From: Oceaniovalibus guishaninsula JLT2003
GTDB lineage: Bacteria > Pseudomonadota > Alphaproteobacteria > Rhodobacterales > Rhodobacteraceae
DNA: 64,000 bases
Direction: 5' to 3'
Assembly (NCBI RefSeq): GCF_000299575.1
Contig: NZ_AMGO01000067.1
Coordinates: 1 to 64,000 of the forward strand
The position numbers and the translations under genes were made by a program. Below, in pieces: positions 45,074-53,657 of this stretch. A model generated the notes under the pieces. It did not search any database. It had not been told where the DNA came from and saw only the letters and a list, made by a program, of their open reading frames with translations. The number at the start of each line of letters is the position of its first letter. The first letter of the stretch is position 1.

Positions 45074-46027
45074 TCATTTCTGCATCCAGGGCAGCTTGTC
45101 GAGGTCGACATTGCCGCCGGTGACGACGACGCCGACGCGGCGGCCTGCGAAGATTTCGGGGTTCTTGAGGATGACCGCCAGCGGCACGGCGCAGCTGGGC
45201 TCCATCACGATGCGCAGGTGCTTCCATGTCAGCTTCATGGCGTCGATGATCTCCTGCTCGGAGGCGGTGAAGATCTCGGTGACGTGATTGCTGACGAAAT
45301 GCCAGGTCAGGTCCTTCAGCGGCACCAGCAGGCCATCGGCGATGGTCTTGGGTGCGTCGTCGGCGATGATGTGACCGGTCTTGAAGCTGCGATAGGCGTC
45401 GTCGGCCTGCTCGGGTTCGGCAGCGATGACCTGCGTTTCGGGAGCCAGCGTCGACAGCGTCAGGCAGGTGCCTGAAATCATGCCGCCGCCGCCGATGGGA
45501 GCCACGACAATGTCGAGGCCATCGGTCTGCTCGATCATCTCCTTGGCGCAGGTGCCCTGCCCGGCGATGACGCGCGGATCGTTATAGGGGTGGACGAAGT
45601 CGCCACCCGTCTCGGCCTGCACCTTGGCGAAGGTCGCCTCGCGCGAGCTGGTCGAGGGATCGCATTCGGTGATCCTGCCGCCATAGCGCGCGACCGTGTC
45701 CTTCTTGGCCTGCGGCGCCGTGCGCGGCATCACCACGTTGCAAGGGATGCCGCGGCGCATCGCGGCATAGCTGAGACACGAAGCATGGTTGCCGCTGGAA
45801 TGGGTGGCCACGCCCAGCTTCGCCTGCTCCTCGCTCAGACCGAAGACCGCGTTAGAGGCGCCGCGCACCTTGAAGGCGCCCGGCTCCTGAAAGTTCTCGC
45901 ACTTGAAGAACAGCTGCGCGCCGGTCAGCTCGTTCAGGTAATCCGAGGTGCGGATCGGCGTGCGGCGGATGTACGGCTTGATCCGCTCATGCGCCGCCAG
46001 CATGTCGTCATAGGTGGGGATCTGCAT
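45074..46027 (-). CDS. bhcB: beta-Hydroxyaspartate dehydratase BhcB
   Basis: Dehydrates beta-hydroxyaspartate to iminosuccinate. 317 residues of the PLP fold type II (threonine/serine dehydratase) family. Seen: TPIRTSDYLNELTGAQLFFK, NFQEPGAFKVRGA (Lys53), THSSGNHASCLSYAA, the phosphate loop APIGGGGMISGTCL, and GVVVTGGNVDLDKLP at the end. ATG 46027 has AAGGAC upstream; ATG 46042 overlaps the bhcA stop (TGATG) and is an alternative. It is coupled to bhcA and bhcC on either side. Confidence 0.94.
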   Translation of the reverse strand: MQIPTYDDMLAAHERIKPYIRRTPIRTSDYLNELTGAQLFFKCENFQEPGAFKVRGASNAVFGLSEEQAKLGVATHSSGNHASCLSYAAMRRGIPCNVVMPRTAPQAKKDTVARYGGRITECDPSTSSREATFAKVQAETGGDFVHPYNDPRVIAGQGTCAKEMIEQTDGLDIVVAPIGGGGMISGTCLTLSTLAPETQVIAAEPEQADDAYRSFKTGHIIADDAPKTIADGLLVPLKDLTWHFVSNHVTEIFTASEQEIIDAMKLTWKHLRIVMEPSCAVPLAVILKNPEIFAGRRVGVVVTGGNVDLDKLPWMQK

Positions 46028-46041
46028 CTCCGCGTCCTTCA

Positions 46042-47229
46042 TCACGCGGCCGCCTTCCTGGCTTCGCCGCCGCGGCGATAGACGTCCTGCGCCGCGGCCA
46101 CGCCCGAGCCCAGCTTGATGGGCAGGCCCAGATCGACCATCACCATCTCGGCGGTGCCGAGGCCCGACAGCATCATCGCGTCGGTCAGGCTGCCCAGATG
46201 GCCGATGCGGAAGACCTTGCCCGCGACCTCGCCCAGGCCCACGCCGAAGGCCATGCCATAGTCGCGCGCGGCGACGGTGACGATGTCGGTGGCGTTGAAC
46301 CCTTCGGGCGTGCGGATGGCCGACACGGTGTCGGACTGCACGTCGGGCGATACGGCGCACAGTTCCAGCCCCCAGGCATCGACGGCGCGGCGCACGCCCG
46401 TCGCGATGCGGCGATGGCGGGCGAAGACGTTCTCCAGTCCCTCGTCCTCGATCATCTGAAGCGACAGCTTGAGGCCGTTCATCAGGCCGACGGGGGGCGT
46501 ATAGGGGAAGGCGTTGTTGGCATAGCCCCTGGCCATGTCGCGCACGTCGAAGAAGGTGCGCGGCAGCCTGGCGGTCTCGACCGCGTTCATCGCTTTTTCG
46601 CTGAAGCCGACGATGGCCAGGCCCGCGGGCAGCATGAAGCCCTTCTGGCTGCCGGTCACGGCCACGTCCACGCCCCATTCGTCGAAGCGGAAATCCATCG
46701 ACGCGATCGAGCTGACGCCGTCCACGAACAGCATCGCGGGATGGCCTGCTGCATCGAGCGCGCGACGGACGGCGGCGATGTCGGACTTCACACCGGTCGC
46801 CGTCTCGTTATGGGTGGCCAGCACGACCTTGATCGCGCGGTCCTTGTCGGCGCGCAGCGCCTCCTCCATCTTGCCGGCGGGAATGCCTTCGCCCCAAGGC
46901 GTCTCGATCACCTGCACGGTCAGACCGTGGCGCTGGCACATGTCGATCCAGCGATGGGAGAACATGCCGTTGCGCGCGGCCAGCACCGTGTCGCCGGGCG
47001 ACAGCGTGTTGGTCAGCGCCGTTTCCCAGCCGCCGGTGCCGGTCGAGGGGAAGATGAAGATATGGGCGGATTCCGATTTCAGCACCCGGCGCACACCGTC
47101 GAGGCAGGGATGCAGGATGCGGCCGAAGACGGGCGAGCGGTGGTCGATCGTCGGCATGTAGCAGGCCTGGCGGATCGCCTCGGGCATGTTGGTCGGACCG
47201 GGGATGAAGACCGGGTTCTGAAAGCTCAT
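46042..47229 (-). CDS. bhcA: Aspartate-glyoxylate aminotransferase BhcA
   Basis: Transfers the amino group from L-aspartate to glyoxylate, giving glycine for BhcC and releasing oxaloacetate as the cycle product. 395 residues of the class V (serine-glyoxylate type) aminotransferases. Seen: FIPGPTNMPEAIRQA, PSTGTGGWETAL, LFVDGVSSIASMDFRFDEWG and VTGSQKGFMLPAGLA (Lys196, PLP). GGAGG six bases before ATG 47229 sets the start. First gene of the bhc operon, divergent from bhcR across a 170-bp region with a symmetrical operator candidate. Confidence 0.95.
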   Translation of the reverse strand: MSFQNPVFIPGPTNMPEAIRQACYMPTIDHRSPVFGRILHPCLDGVRRVLKSESAHIFIFPSTGTGGWETALTNTLSPGDTVLAARNGMFSHRWIDMCQRHGLTVQVIETPWGEGIPAGKMEEALRADKDRAIKVVLATHNETATGVKSDIAAVRRALDAAGHPAMLFVDGVSSIASMDFRFDEWGVDVAVTGSQKGFMLPAGLAIVGFSEKAMNAVETARLPRTFFDVRDMARGYANNAFPYTPPVGLMNGLKLSLQMIEDEGLENVFARHRRIATGVRRAVDAWGLELCAVSPDVQSDTVSAIRTPEGFNATDIVTVAARDYGMAFGVGLGEVAGKVFRIGHLGSLTDAMMLSGLGTAEMVMVDLGLPIKLGSGVAAAQDVYRRGGEARKAAA

Positions 47230-47294
47230 GGGATCCTCCGTCGGATATGTTCCGGTCGACCCTACAGACGCCGCCGCCTTGGGCATATTTTTTT

Positions 47295-47313
47295 GAAAAC
47301 GTTTTTTGTTTTC
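47295..47313. promoter_or_regulatory. Candidate BhcR operator between bhcA and bhcR
   Basis: Perfect inverted repeat GAAAAC-N7-GTTTTC in the divergent gap, with an inner 10-bp palindrome AAAACGTTTT at 47296-47305. It lies 66 bases upstream of bhcA and 87 bases upstream of bhcR in an A/T-rich island. IclR-family regulators bind such symmetrical sites. In Paracoccus denitrificans BhcR is reported to bind this intergenic region and to respond to glyoxylate. The exact site here is inferred. Confidence 0.6.
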
Positions 47314-47399
47314 GAGTCTCGGCGGATAGGCTAGTCTTTCCAGACCCTTGGGTTTTTCACTCGGCTTTGGGCAGTTTCAGGTTTCGGAGGCAGCAGCTT

Positions 47400-48236
47400 A
47401 TGGATTCCCCGAACAATGGCGCGCCGGAGCCGACCGGCCGCCGCCCCCGCGGCCGTCCCCGCGCCTTCGACGAAAAGACCGAGCAGAACACCATCAAGGC
47501 GCTGGACCGGGCGATGGACATCCTGCGGGCGCTGTCGCGGATGGACGGCGCGACGCTGACCGCCCTGGCGCAGGAAACGGGCGACGTGCCGGCCACGGTC
47601 TACCGTGTGCTGGTGACGCTGCAAGCCCACGGCATCGTCGAGGCGGACGAGGCCGCGCAGACCTGGCATGTCGGACCGGGCGCTTTCCTGATCGGATCGG
47701 CCTTCCTGCGCCGCACCAGCCTGGTCGAGCGCAGCCGCCCCGCCTTGCGCCGGCTGATGGAGCAAAGCGGCGAGACCGCCAATCTGGGCATCGCCAGCGA
47801 CGACCGGGTGCTGTTCGTCAGCCAGGTCGAGACCCACGCCCCGATCCGCGCCTTCTTTCCGCCCGGCACGCGATCGGCGATGCATGCGTCGGGGATCGGC
47901 AAGGTTCTGATGGCCGCGATGGACGCCCCGCGGCTGGAACGGATCGTCGCGGCGGGGCTGACGCGCTATACGCCGCGCACCCTGACCGAGCCGAATGCGC
48001 TGCTGGCCGATCTGGAAGCGATCCGCAAACGCGGCTATGCCATTGACGACGAGGAGCGCAATCTGGGCATGCGCTGCATCGCCGCCCCCATCCGCAACGC
48101 CCATCAGGAGGTGATTGCCGGGCTGTCCGTCTCGGGTCCGATCAGCCGGATGACCCCCGACAAGACCGAAGCGCTTGCCGTGCGGGTGATGACGGCAGCG
48201 GCGTCGGTCTCGGCGGGGATGGGCGCGCGGGACTGA
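47400..48236 (+). CDS. bhcR: IclR family regulator BhcR
   Basis: 278 residues from ATG 47400 (GGAGG about ten bases upstream). A basic, Pro-rich N terminus (RRPRGRPRAFDEK) precedes the winged helix-turn-helix (IKALDRAMDILRALSRMDGATLTALAQETGDVPATVYRVLVTLQ...) and a C-terminal GAF-like effector domain with GTRSAMHASGIGKVLMA and RGYAIDDEERNLGMRCIAAPI. Divergent from bhcABCD, as in other BHAC clusters, where it acts as the glyoxylate-sensing regulator of the operon. Ends six bases from the convergent allE gene. Confidence 0.93.
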   Translation: MDSPNNGAPEPTGRRPRGRPRAFDEKTEQNTIKALDRAMDILRALSRMDGATLTALAQETGDVPATVYRVLVTLQAHGIVEADEAAQTWHVGPGAFLIGSAFLRRTSLVERSRPALRRLMEQSGETANLGIASDDRVLFVSQVETHAPIRAFFPPGTRSAMHASGIGKVLMAAMDAPRLERIVAAGLTRYTPRTLTEPNALLADLEAIRKRGYAIDDEERNLGMRCIAAPIRNAHQEVIAGLSVSGPISRMTPDKTEALAVRVMTAAASVSAGMGARD

Positions 48237-48242
48237 CGGGGA

Positions 48243-49070
48243 TCAGCGCCCCAGAAAGGCCGCGTGGCGGTTCACGTCCTTGTAAAGCAGGTAGCGGAAC
48301 GGCCCCGGACCGCCCGCATAGCAGGCCTGCGGGCAGAATCCGCGCAGCCACATGAAATCGCCCGCCTCGACCTCGACCCAGTCGCGGTTCAGGCGATAGG
48401 CCGCCTTGCCTTCCAGCACGTAAAGCCCGTGTTCCATCACATGCGTTTCCAGGAACGGGATGACGCCGCCCGGCTGAAAGGTGACGATGGTGACATGCAT
48501 GTCGTGGCGCAGGTCGTTCGGGTCGACGAAGCGCGTCGTGGCCCAGGCGCCGTTGGTGCCGGGCATGACCGACGGCGCGATGTCGGCCTCGTTCAGGACC
48601 AGCGGATCGGGGCGGTCCAACCCTTCCACGGCTTCATAGGCCTTGCGGATCCAGTGAAACCGGGCGACCGCGCCGGTGCGGTTGCGCAAGGTCCAGTCCA
48701 TCCCCGCGGGAAGATAGGCATAGCCGCCCTCGCCCAGATCGTGGGTCTGCCCACCGATCGTCAGGGTGAAGCCGCCCTCGACCACGAAGAGCACGCCCTC
48801 GGCCGCCGGGTCGGTTTCGGGTCGGTCCGATCCGCCGCCCGGCTGCACTTCCATGATGTATTGCGAGAACGTCTCGGCGAAGCCGGTCATAGGACGGGCC
48901 AGGATCCACAGGCGGGTATCGTCCCAGAAAGGCAGGAAGCTGGTGACGATGTCGCGCATCGTGCCCTTGGGCAGAACCGCATAGCTTTCGGTGAAGACCG
49001 CGCGGTCGGTCAGCAGATCGGTCTGCGGCGGATGGCCCCCGGTCGGGGCATAGTAACGGGAAGACGACAT
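48243..49070 (-). CDS. allE: (S)-ureidoglycine aminohydrolase (bicupin)
   Basis: 275 residues with two cupin modules. Releases ammonia from S-ureidoglycine to give S-ureidoglycolate, the AllA substrate. Family features: RYYAPTGGHPPQT at the start, MEVQPGGGSDRPE, EGVLFVVEGGFTLTIGG, GGYAYLPAG, then VTIVTFQPGGVIPFLETHVMEHGLYVLEGK with the metal-binding His and Glu, and GDFMWLRGFCPQACYAGG. Its presence means the allantoate route runs through AllC and ureidoglycine rather than through allantoicase; allC itself is not in the window. Confidence 0.92.
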   Translation of the reverse strand: MSSSRYYAPTGGHPPQTDLLTDRAVFTESYAVLPKGTMRDIVTSFLPFWDDTRLWILARPMTGFAETFSQYIMEVQPGGGSDRPETDPAAEGVLFVVEGGFTLTIGGQTHDLGEGGYAYLPAGMDWTLRNRTGAVARFHWIRKAYEAVEGLDRPDPLVLNEADIAPSVMPGTNGAWATTRFVDPNDLRHDMHVTIVTFQPGGVIPFLETHVMEHGLYVLEGKAAYRLNRDWVEVEAGDFMWLRGFCPQACYAGGPGPFRYLLYKDVNRHAAFLGR

Positions 49071-49129
49071 CGGAACGCTCCGCTGGTTCGGTTGGGCCCT
49101 AGGATGGCGCTTCGCGATTGCATGGGAAG

Positions 49130-49157
49130 CCCGAAGAACGCGAAAGGTTCTTTCGGG
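49130..49157 (-). terminator. Hairpin after rmlA
   Basis: CCCGAAGAAC and GTTCTTTCGGG pair over ten bases with a single bulge and a 7-base loop, 15 bases past the rmlA stop in the direction of transcription. It probably ends the rml operon and insulates allE. No clear T-tract follows on the minus strand. Confidence 0.5.
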
Positions 49158-49172
49158 ATTATTTGACAGCGC

Positions 49173-50051
49173 TCAGGATCCGTCGAGCAATCCCGCCAGA
49201 TAGGTGCCATAGGCGTTCTTGGCGAACATCTCGGCCCGCGCCCGAAGCGCCGCCCGGTCGATCCAGCCCGCGTCATAGGCGATCTCCTCGGGGCAGCCGG
49301 TCTGCATGCCCTGGCGCGATTGCAGCGTGCGCACGAAATTGCCCGCATCCAGCAGGCTGCCATGCGTCCCGGTATCGAGCCAGGCGAATCCGCGGCCCAT
49401 CCTTTCGACGTTGAGCGTACCGTCCGCCAGATAGCTTTCCAGCAGCGTCGTGATCTCGAGTTCGCCGCGCGCCGAGGGCGTGACGGCGCGCGCGCGTTCG
49501 GGCGCGGTGCCGTCGAGGAAGTAAAGCCCCGTCACCGCATAGTTCGAAGGCGGGCGGTCGGGCTTCTCGACGATGCCGGTCACGCGGCCCGCGCCGTCCA
49601 TCGCCACCACGCCATAGCGTTCGGGATCGGCCACGCGGTAGCCGAAGACGGTGCCGCCCGCATCCCGCGCGCCCGCCCGCGCCAGTAATTCGGGCAGGCC
49701 GTGACCGAAGAAGATGTTGTCGCCCAGTACCATCGCCGAGGGTGCGCCGTCGAGGAAATCTTCGCCCACCAGATAGGCCTGCGCCAGACCTTCGGGGCGC
49801 GGCTGCACCAGCCAGGCGATCGACAGGCCCCATTGCGACCCGTCCCCCAGCAGGTGGCGGAACTGGGCCTGATCCTCGGGGGTGGTGATGATCCCGATCT
49901 CGCGGATGCCGGCCAGCATCAGCACCGACAGCGGATAGTAGATCATCGGCTTGTCGTAGATCGGCATCAGCTGCTTGGACAGCCCCATCGTGATCGGATA
50001 GAGCCGCGACCCCGTGCCGCCGGCCAGGATCAATCCCTTGCGTGTGCGCAT
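49173..50051 (-). CDS. rmlA: Glucose-1-phosphate thymidylyltransferase RmlA
   Basis: 292 residues. Makes dTDP-glucose from dTTP and glucose 1-phosphate. Seen: [79 protein letters not shown] and FAWLDTGTHGSLLDAGNFV, all classic RmlA. ATG 50051 lies inside the end of rmlD (22-bp overlap). Last gene of an rmlB-rmlD-rmlA operon. Confidence 0.96.
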   Translation of the reverse strand: MRTRKGLILAGGTGSRLYPITMGLSKQLMPIYDKPMIYYPLSVLMLAGIREIGIITTPEDQAQFRHLLGDGSQWGLSIAWLVQPRPEGLAQAYLVGEDFLDGAPSAMVLGDNIFFGHGLPELLARAGARDAGGTVFGYRVADPERYGVVAMDGAGRVTGIVEKPDRPPSNYAVTGLYFLDGTAPERARAVTPSARGELEITTLLESYLADGTLNVERMGRGFAWLDTGTHGSLLDAGNFVRTLQSRQGMQTGCPEEIAYDAGWIDRAALRARAEMFAKNAYGTYLAGLLDGS

Positions 50052-50905
50052 CTTGCATCCTCGATCATGGAAGGAAGGACCGCGCGCCAGTCGGGCCGGC
50101 CGATCCCAAAAGCCGCGGCGAGACCCGAACAGTCGAGCCGCGAATTGGCCGGTCGCGGCGCGGGGGTAGGCCAGGCGGCGGTGGGAATGCCGGTAACGGC
50201 CACCCGGTCGCCGCTGACGGCGAAGATCGCGCGGGCGAAATCCGCCCAGCTGACATCGGGGGCGCCCGACAGATGGTGGATGCCCCCCTGCCCTTCCCTG
50301 CGCACAAGGCGGTCCGCGATGGTCAGGCAGGCATCGGCAATGGCGGGTGCGGGCGTCGGGCCGCCCACCTGATCCTCGACCACATCCAGCGCGTCGCGGG
50401 TCCGGGCCAGACGCAGCATGGTGGTCAGGAAATTGGCCCCCTGCCCCGAAAAGACCCACGACGTGCGCAGGACGACCGCGCGACCGCCGGCTTCCAGCAC
50501 GCCCTGCTCGCCCGCGCGCTTGGTGCGGCCATAGGCATTGACGGGGGCGGTGGCATCATCGGGCCGCCAGGGATCGGTGCCCGTGCCCGCGAATACGTAA
50601 TCGGTCGAGATATGGACGAAAGGCAGATCGCGCGCGGCGCAGGCGCGGGCCATCGCGGCGGGGGCGTCGGCATTGACGATGCGCGCGGCATCCTCGTCCG
50701 CCTCGGCCGCGTCCACCGCCGTCCAGGCGGCGGCGTTGACGACGGCATCGGCATCCGTTCGCGCGATCCGCGCGGCGCAGGCGGCGGGATCGGACAGATC
50801 CGCGGCATCGCGTCCCAGCGCCGCGACCGCGATGCCGCGACCGGGGCCTCGGTCGATCAGCGCGCGCGCGACCTGTCCCGTCCGTCCGAAGACCAGCACC
50901 TTCAC
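50030..50905 (-). CDS. rmlD: dTDP-4-dehydrorhamnose reductase RmlD
   Basis: 291 residues from GTG 50905, which overlaps the rmlB stop (GTGA). Reduces dTDP-4-keto-rhamnose to dTDP-L-rhamnose. Seen: [14 protein letters not shown] (dinucleotide loop GxxGQ), [35 protein letters not shown] (catalytic Tyr-Lys) and [18 protein letters not shown]. The longer frame to 50959 is inside rmlB. Confidence 0.95.
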   Translation of the reverse strand: MKVLVFGRTGQVARALIDRGPGRGIAVAALGRDAADLSDPAACAARIARTDADAVVNAAAWTAVDAAEADEDAARIVNADAPAAMARACAARDLPFVHISTDYVFAGTGTDPWRPDDATAPVNAYGRTKRAGEQGVLEAGGRAVVLRTSWVFSGQGANFLTTMLRLARTRDALDVVEDQVGGPTPAPAIADACLTIADRLVRREGQGGIHHLSGAPDVSWADFARAIFAVSGDRVAVTGIPTAAWPTPAPRPANSRLDCSGLAAAFGIGRPDWRAVLPSMIEDARCAHARD

Positions 50906-51942
50906 GAGGCGCGGCCCAGCCGTTCGCCCACGCCCTGACGCGTCTGCAACGGACGCCACCAGGCTTCGTTGGCCAGATACCAGTCCACCGTCCGTTCCAG
51001 CCCCTCGTCCAGCGTCACCGAAGGCCGCCAGCCCAGTTCGTCGCGGATGCGCGCGGGGTCGATGGCATAGCGGCGGTCATGGCCGGGCCGGTCGGTCACA
51101 TGCTCGATGAGATCGGCGTGAGGGGCGCCCTGAGGCCGGCGATCGTCGAGGATGGCGCAAAGCTTGCGCACGATGTCGATATTGCGCGCTTCGGCCTGCC
51201 CGCCGATGGCATAGGTGGTGCCGGGGGCCGCGCGGGTCAGCACGGTCAGCAGCGCGTCGGCATGATCCTCGACATGCAGCCAGTCGCGCACGTTGTCGCC
51301 CGCCCCGTAGATCGGCAGCTTCCGGCCGGCCAGCGCGTTCAGGATCGTGACCGGGATCAGCTTTTCGGGGAATTGCCGCGGTCCGTAATTGTTCGAGCAA
51401 TTGGTCAGCACCACCGGCAGGCCATAGGTTTCGCCCCAGGCGCGCACCAGATGGTCGCTGCCCGCCTTGCTGGCCGAATAGGGCGACCGCGGATCGTAGC
51501 GCGTCGTCTCGTCGAAGCGGCCCGTCTCGCCCAGCGATCCGAACACCTCGTCGGTGGAAATATGGTGGAAGCGGAAGCCGTCCGGGCGCCCTGCCCCGGT
51601 CCACCAGGCACGCGCGGCCTCCAGCAGGTGAAACGTGCCCAGCACGTTCGTCTCGACGAAGGCGGCGGGGCCGTCGATGGACCTGTCCACATGGCTTTCG
51701 GCAGCCAGATGCATCACCGCATCGGGGGCATGGGCGGCGAATATCTGGTCCAGCGCGGCACGGTCGCGAATATCGGCCTGTTCGAACCGGTAATCGGGAT
51801 CGCCTTGCAGATCCGCCAGGCTGGCAGGGCTGGCCGCATAGGTCATCGCGTCGAGATTGACGATCCGGTGGCCGCGCGCGCGGGCCAGATGCACCACGGC
51901 GGATCCGATGAAGCCCGATCCGCCGGTCACAAGGATTTTCAT
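50902..51942 (-). CDS. rmlB: dTDP-glucose 4,6-dehydratase RmlB
   Basis: 346 residues. Converts dTDP-glucose to dTDP-4-keto-6-deoxyglucose. Seen: [49 protein letters not shown] (active-site Asp-Glu), [15 protein letters not shown] (Tyr-xxx-Lys) and [18 protein letters not shown]. First gene of the operon, on the flank of the plasmid origin. The usual fourth gene rmlC is absent here. Confidence 0.96.
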   Translation of the reverse strand: MKILVTGGSGFIGSAVVHLARARGHRIVNLDAMTYAASPASLADLQGDPDYRFEQADIRDRAALDQIFAAHAPDAVMHLAAESHVDRSIDGPAAFVETNVLGTFHLLEAARAWWTGAGRPDGFRFHHISTDEVFGSLGETGRFDETTRYDPRSPYSASKAGSDHLVRAWGETYGLPVVLTNCSNNYGPRQFPEKLIPVTILNALAGRKLPIYGAGDNVRDWLHVEDHADALLTVLTRAAPGTTYAIGGQAEARNIDIVRKLCAILDDRRPQGAPHADLIEHVTDRPGHDRRYAIDPARIRDELGWRPSVTLDEGLERTVDWYLANEAWWRPLQTRQGVGERLGRAS

Positions 51943-52300
51943 GGCGTCCCCTGCCTGTCCGTCCGGCGCCAGGGCCGGTGATGTGCGTCCTCTATGGAAA
52001 GGACCGCGCCAGATCTATCCCCCGCGCCCATCCCGGTCGCCCCCCGTGTCTGTTCCCCATGTCTGTTCCCTATGTCGGGCCAATCGGCAAATCCGTCCTT
52101 TTCGCCGCCGATTCGGATTGTCATTCCCTGCAAGCCGAATCGGCCGATTTCATGTCCGAAGGTGGATCGTTTCATGGTCCATTCCGTGCCATCCCGACTT
52201 TGCGGGTGTTTTTATGTGTTTGAATATAGTGTTTAGGGATCCGAACCTTCCGAATAATCCTTGGGCGACAAGGGGTTGGAAGGCAATTTCCGACCTTGCC
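51943..52300. other. Non-coding region between rmlB and the iterons
   Basis: No gene seen. It contains two and a half tandem 13-bp units of the type TGTCTGTTCCCCA (52047-52075) and an A/T-rich stretch (52203-52239, TTTTTATGTGTTTGAATATA) just before the iterons that is a reasonable unwinding element for the origin. The rmlB promoter should also lie here. Confidence 0.5.
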
Positions 52301-52556
52301 CGTGTGTGAATCCCGACTCGGGCGTGTGTGAATCCCGAAATTGCGTGTGTAAATCCCGATTCGTCCCCTGATCGAATCCGATTCGCTTTGTCGGCGGGGT
52401 CCGATTCGGTTTCGCACGATCCAGGCGACCCTCCGGTCGCTCTGTATCCCTGCCGGCAGAGATCGAACCGCCGACTCCATGTGTAAATCCCGAGTTTTTC
52501 CTTGCCAACCGTGTGTGATTCCCGAATGGTAATGGCAGGGTGTGTGTGTTTCCCGA
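52301..52556 (+). repeat. Iterons of the replication origin (six copies)
   Basis: Six direct repeats of consensus CGTGTGTRAWTCCCGA begin at 52301, 52323, 52344, about 52478, 52510 and about 52541. The first three are spaced 21-22 bp, two helical turns, so a protein would contact one face. They lie directly upstream of repA and next to an A/T-rich stretch. This is the usual design of an iteron-controlled origin and copy-number region. Confidence 0.9.
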
Positions 52557-52612
52557 ACACTTGCACACACCCCTGCCCTTGCGGGCGAAGCGGCGCAAAA
52601 CCGGAGAACGCC

Positions 52613-53653
52613 ATGAGCGAGCACCTCAAGCCCATCAAGCATCCGCAGGGGGATCTTTTCGTCTGCGACATCACCGACGTCATCCTGAAGGACGACCTCG
52701 CCTCGATGGAGCACCCGTTCTATTCTCTGTCCAAGAAGCCCGACCGCGATCCGCGCCGCTATGAATGGAAGGGCCAGTGGATCGAGTTCCGCCCGTCCAT
52801 CAAGGGCATGCCGACGATCTACGACAAGGATCTCATCATCTATGCCATCAGCCAGCTGATCGCCGGCATGAAGGAAGGGCGCGCCATCTCGAAGCGCGTC
52901 CTGATCGACCCCTATGCCTTCCTGGTCTTCACCCAGCGCGGCGTGGGCGGCCGCGATTACGACGCGCTTTGCGACAGTCTGGACCGGATCGACGGCACGC
53001 GCTTTCGCACCAACATCCTGTTCGAGGGCACGCGCACCGACGAATGGATGGGTCTGATCGACGGCGCCAAGATGAAGACCGACGACCGCACCGGCAAGGT
53101 CAAGTCGCTAGAGCTGAAGCTGAGCGACATGGTCGTCAGCTCGGTCGAGGAGATGAACGTTCTGACGCTGCATCGCGACTATTTCCGCCTGTCCCGCCCC
53201 ATCGAGCGGCGGATCTACGAGATCGCGCGCAAGGCGGTGGGCCAGGACGAAAGCTGGGCCTTCCTGATGACCACGCTGCATCACAAGTCGGGATCGAAAG
53301 GCACTTTGCGCGAGTTCCGCCGCCAGATGAAGCCGATCATCGAGGGCGATTATCTGCCCGATTACATGATCGTCTACGACGAGACGGCGGATCTGGTGAC
53401 GTTCATCAACCGCAACACTATGCCCCGCAACCGCGACAAGGCCGAGGCCGACGCCCGCGCGATCCTGCAACGGCTGTCGCCCGACAGCTTCGATGCCGCG
53501 CGCGATGCTGCGCCGGGCTGGGACGTGCACCACCTGGCCGATACCTTCGCCGCCTGGTGGGGCCGCATCGGCAAGCCGGTGCCGCGCAATCCCGACGCGC
53601 TGTTTCTGAAGTTCTGCACGACCTGGCAAAGCCGCAACGGAAACCCGTCCTAG
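52613..53653 (+). CDS. repA: Plasmid replication initiator RepA
   Basis: 346 residues from ATG 52613 (GGAGAA six bases upstream). Belongs to the RPA-type replication initiators (the DnaA-like/RepA group of Rhodobacteraceae plasmids). Seen: N-terminal DLFVCDITDVILKDDLASMEHPFYSLSKKPD, RRYEWKGQWIEFRPS, a winged-helix stretch LSRPIERRIYEIARKAVG, and GTLREFRRQMKPIIEGDYLPDY. It would bind the iterons upstream and open the origin. Followed by a palindrome array and parA. Confidence 0.9.
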   Translation: MSEHLKPIKHPQGDLFVCDITDVILKDDLASMEHPFYSLSKKPDRDPRRYEWKGQWIEFRPSIKGMPTIYDKDLIIYAISQLIAGMKEGRAISKRVLIDPYAFLVFTQRGVGGRDYDALCDSLDRIDGTRFRTNILFEGTRTDEWMGLIDGAKMKTDDRTGKVKSLELKLSDMVVSSVEEMNVLTLHRDYFRLSRPIERRIYEIARKAVGQDESWAFLMTTLHHKSGSKGTLREFRRQMKPIIEGDYLPDYMIVYDETADLVTFINRNTMPRNRDKAEADARAILQRLSPDSFDAARDAAPGWDVHHLADTFAAWWGRIGKPVPRNPDALFLKFCTTWQSRNGNPS

Positions 53654-53657
53654 CCGG

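Noticed and set aside
52301-52556. CRISPR-like repeat array
   Set aside because: Repeats are 16 bp with irregular short spacing and lie next to repA; these are iterons.
52150-52714. Overlapping minus-strand frames across the iterons
   Set aside because: Their apparent repeats (THTR/HTRA-type peptides) are translations of the iterons, not protein repeats.
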